Origin: a virus
Strand: one strand, 5' to 3'
IMG/VR virus record: IMGVR_UViG_3300006789_000027
Span: 1-57,831 of that record
DNA: 57,831 bases
Shown here: positions 56,914-57,831 of the stretch, in pieces
How the letters are laid out: the number at the start of each line of letters is the position of its first letter
Position numbering within the stretch: position 1 is the first letter of the stretch
Notes under the pieces: generated by a model
What the model was told of the DNA's origin: nothing
Seen by the model: the letters and a program-made list of their open reading frames with translations, nothing else
Databases searched by the model: none
Position numbers and translations under genes: made by a program

Positions 56914-57831
56914 ATGGCTGAAGGAAAGAAAGATCGCGAGTATTTAGGATTAGAAGCAGGAATGCGGGATCTCCGTTATTCCGTAGATAATCTTGTATTT
57001 AAGGCAGTCAAATCTGCGCTTCCTGAAAAGCTTGGAGCCGTGGCAGCCGTAGCCCATGCGCTCGAAGTATCTTTTAGAGCAGGAATGCAGGCACAGAATA
57101 AGTTGGCGTCAATGATGGCTGCTACTGGTAGGGGTTTAAATCAACATACTCAAGCTTTAAATATACAAGGTGTAACTTTTGAAAAAGCTGTAGCCGCTGC
57201 AGCGGATACATTTACCGCTGGACTTCGAACAAATGTAAAGTCTTCCGCTGTATTGATAGGTCAGTTAAAAGTTCTAGATCTCGATACTAAAGCGGCAGCG
57301 CAGTTCTTGGCTCACAATACTCAGCTACTAGGAGTAAATGCTAGGCAATCTCAAGCTACTTTAAAAGGTGCTGTTGAAACCGCAGCAGCCTATAGAATCT
57401 CAGGAGACGCGATGATCTCCGCTATGAGAGCCCTAAGAAAAACTCTTGAGTCTGCATCAGCAGCTTATGGACCAAAAGTTGCCACGGCTATAACCCAGGC
57501 AACTACTGAATTACAAGGAAGAGTAGGTCAGGGGTCACAAGGTGCGCTGGAATCTGTAATAAACCAATTAGCCGCAGGAACTGAAGAATCTAATAAACTT
57601 CTTCTCAGGCTTGGGGTTCCTCTGGAGATGTTTGCCTCCCAAGACCCTAAAGAAATAACAAGAGGTGTAGAAATGGCTATGCAGACAGTAAAATCTATTA
57701 CAGGGGGGGTAAGAGGAGGTGCAGCTGCAGGTATTATGAAAGACGCTATCGCTAAAGGTTGGGGTATAAACGATTCTTTCATTCTTCTGGCTGACAAGCT
57801 AGCAGATCCACTTCATAAACTTGATGAGAAA
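56914..57831 (+). CDS. Tape-measure-like tail protein (3' end outside window)
   Basis: 306 codons without a stop, running off the edge. MAEGKKDREYLGLE start, then long Ala-, Gly- and Gln-rich helices (AAVAHALEVSFRAGMQAQNK, GALESVINQLAAGTEESNKL) resembling tail tape-measure or virion helical proteins. The visible part lacks a recognised domain. Start preceded by TTTAAACC, not a strong ribosome site. Confidence 0.55.
   Translation, partial: MAEGKKDREYLGLEAGMRDLRYSVDNLVFKAVKSALPEKLGAVAAVAHALEVSFRAGMQAQNKLASMMAATGRGLNQHTQALNIQGVTFEKAVAAAADTFTAGLRTNVKSSAVLIGQLKVLDLDTKAAAQFLAHNTQLLGVNARQSQATLKGAVETAAAYRISGDAMISAMRALRKTLESASAAYGPKVATAITQATTELQGRVGQGSQGALESVINQLAAGTEESNKLLLRLGVPLEMFASQDPKEITRGVEMAMQTVKSITGGVRGGAAAGIMKDAIAKGWGINDSFILLADKLADPLHKLDEK

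Noticed and set aside
1-57831. CRISPR array or insertion sequence
   Set aside because: No regularly spaced repeat-spacer unit with variable spacers and no transposase or terminal inverted repeat was seen; the 31-bp and 21-bp periodic repeats are too few.

Overview
This window is a piece of a large, AT-rich, tailed-phage genome with a T4-type (myovirus) core. The phage assignment rests on a large terminase of the T4 gp17 type (45911-47398), a T4 gp20-type portal (47380-48999), a T4 gp26-type baseplate protein (52332-53171), a UvsX/RecA recombinase (11058-12023), a UvsW-type helicase (50918-52285), a TOPRIM primase (54259-55239), a RecB/Cas4-type nuclease (55285-56076), a tape-measure-like protein running off the right edge, and many tightly overlapping small genes. 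The promoters that can be read are near-perfect sigma-70 boxes (TTGACA/TATAAT), so the host RNA polymerase is of the common bacterial type. The host itself cannot be named from the sequence.

Layout. 1-11 kb: a surface-glycan island of glycosyltransferases and a methyltransferase, then what looks like a complete 2-aminoethylphosphonate (AEP) route: PEP-mutase family enzyme, split phosphonopyruvate decarboxylase, AEP transaminase and a cytidylyltransferase-cupin fusion. A small DegT aminotransferase and GDP-mannose dehydratase follow. 11-18 kb: UvsX, a Clp-like AAA+ protein, small genes and dTDP-deoxyhexose genes (rmlA, rmlB, rmlD, with an rmlC-like cupin at 12.3 kb). 18-22 kb: three beta-rich structural paralogues, a lipoprotein serine protease, class II glutamine synthetase and a DUF3310 protein. 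22-33 kb: a rightward accessory region with a MoxR-type AAA+, an HExxH protein and a VWA protein, a sigma-like factor, a HIT protein and many tiny membrane proteins. 33-39 kb: tRNA-Arg and a leftward array of tiny genes, most with their own sigma-70 promoter ending about 6 nt before the start codon, separated in several places by a repeated palindrome. 39-57.8 kb: head, packaging, replication and tail genes.

How it fits together. The left island could build nucleotide-activated sugars and CMP-AEP to decorate a glycan on the virion, the phage DNA or the host surface; which of these is not visible. The leftward micro-gene array has the look of an early host-takeover region. The head region holds several proteins with N-terminal signals like the T4 capsid-targeting sequence. 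One of them is a basic polyprotein with three internal copies of such a signal.

The observations I would check first are the phage-encoded AEP pathway with an atypical PEP-mutase motif, the leaderless promoter-gene cassettes with their repeated palindrome, the capsid-targeted polyprotein, the candidate -1 frameshift at 53153-53159, two candidate structured RNAs, and the repeat families AAAAAAGTCAAA and AATTAAATACGAA.
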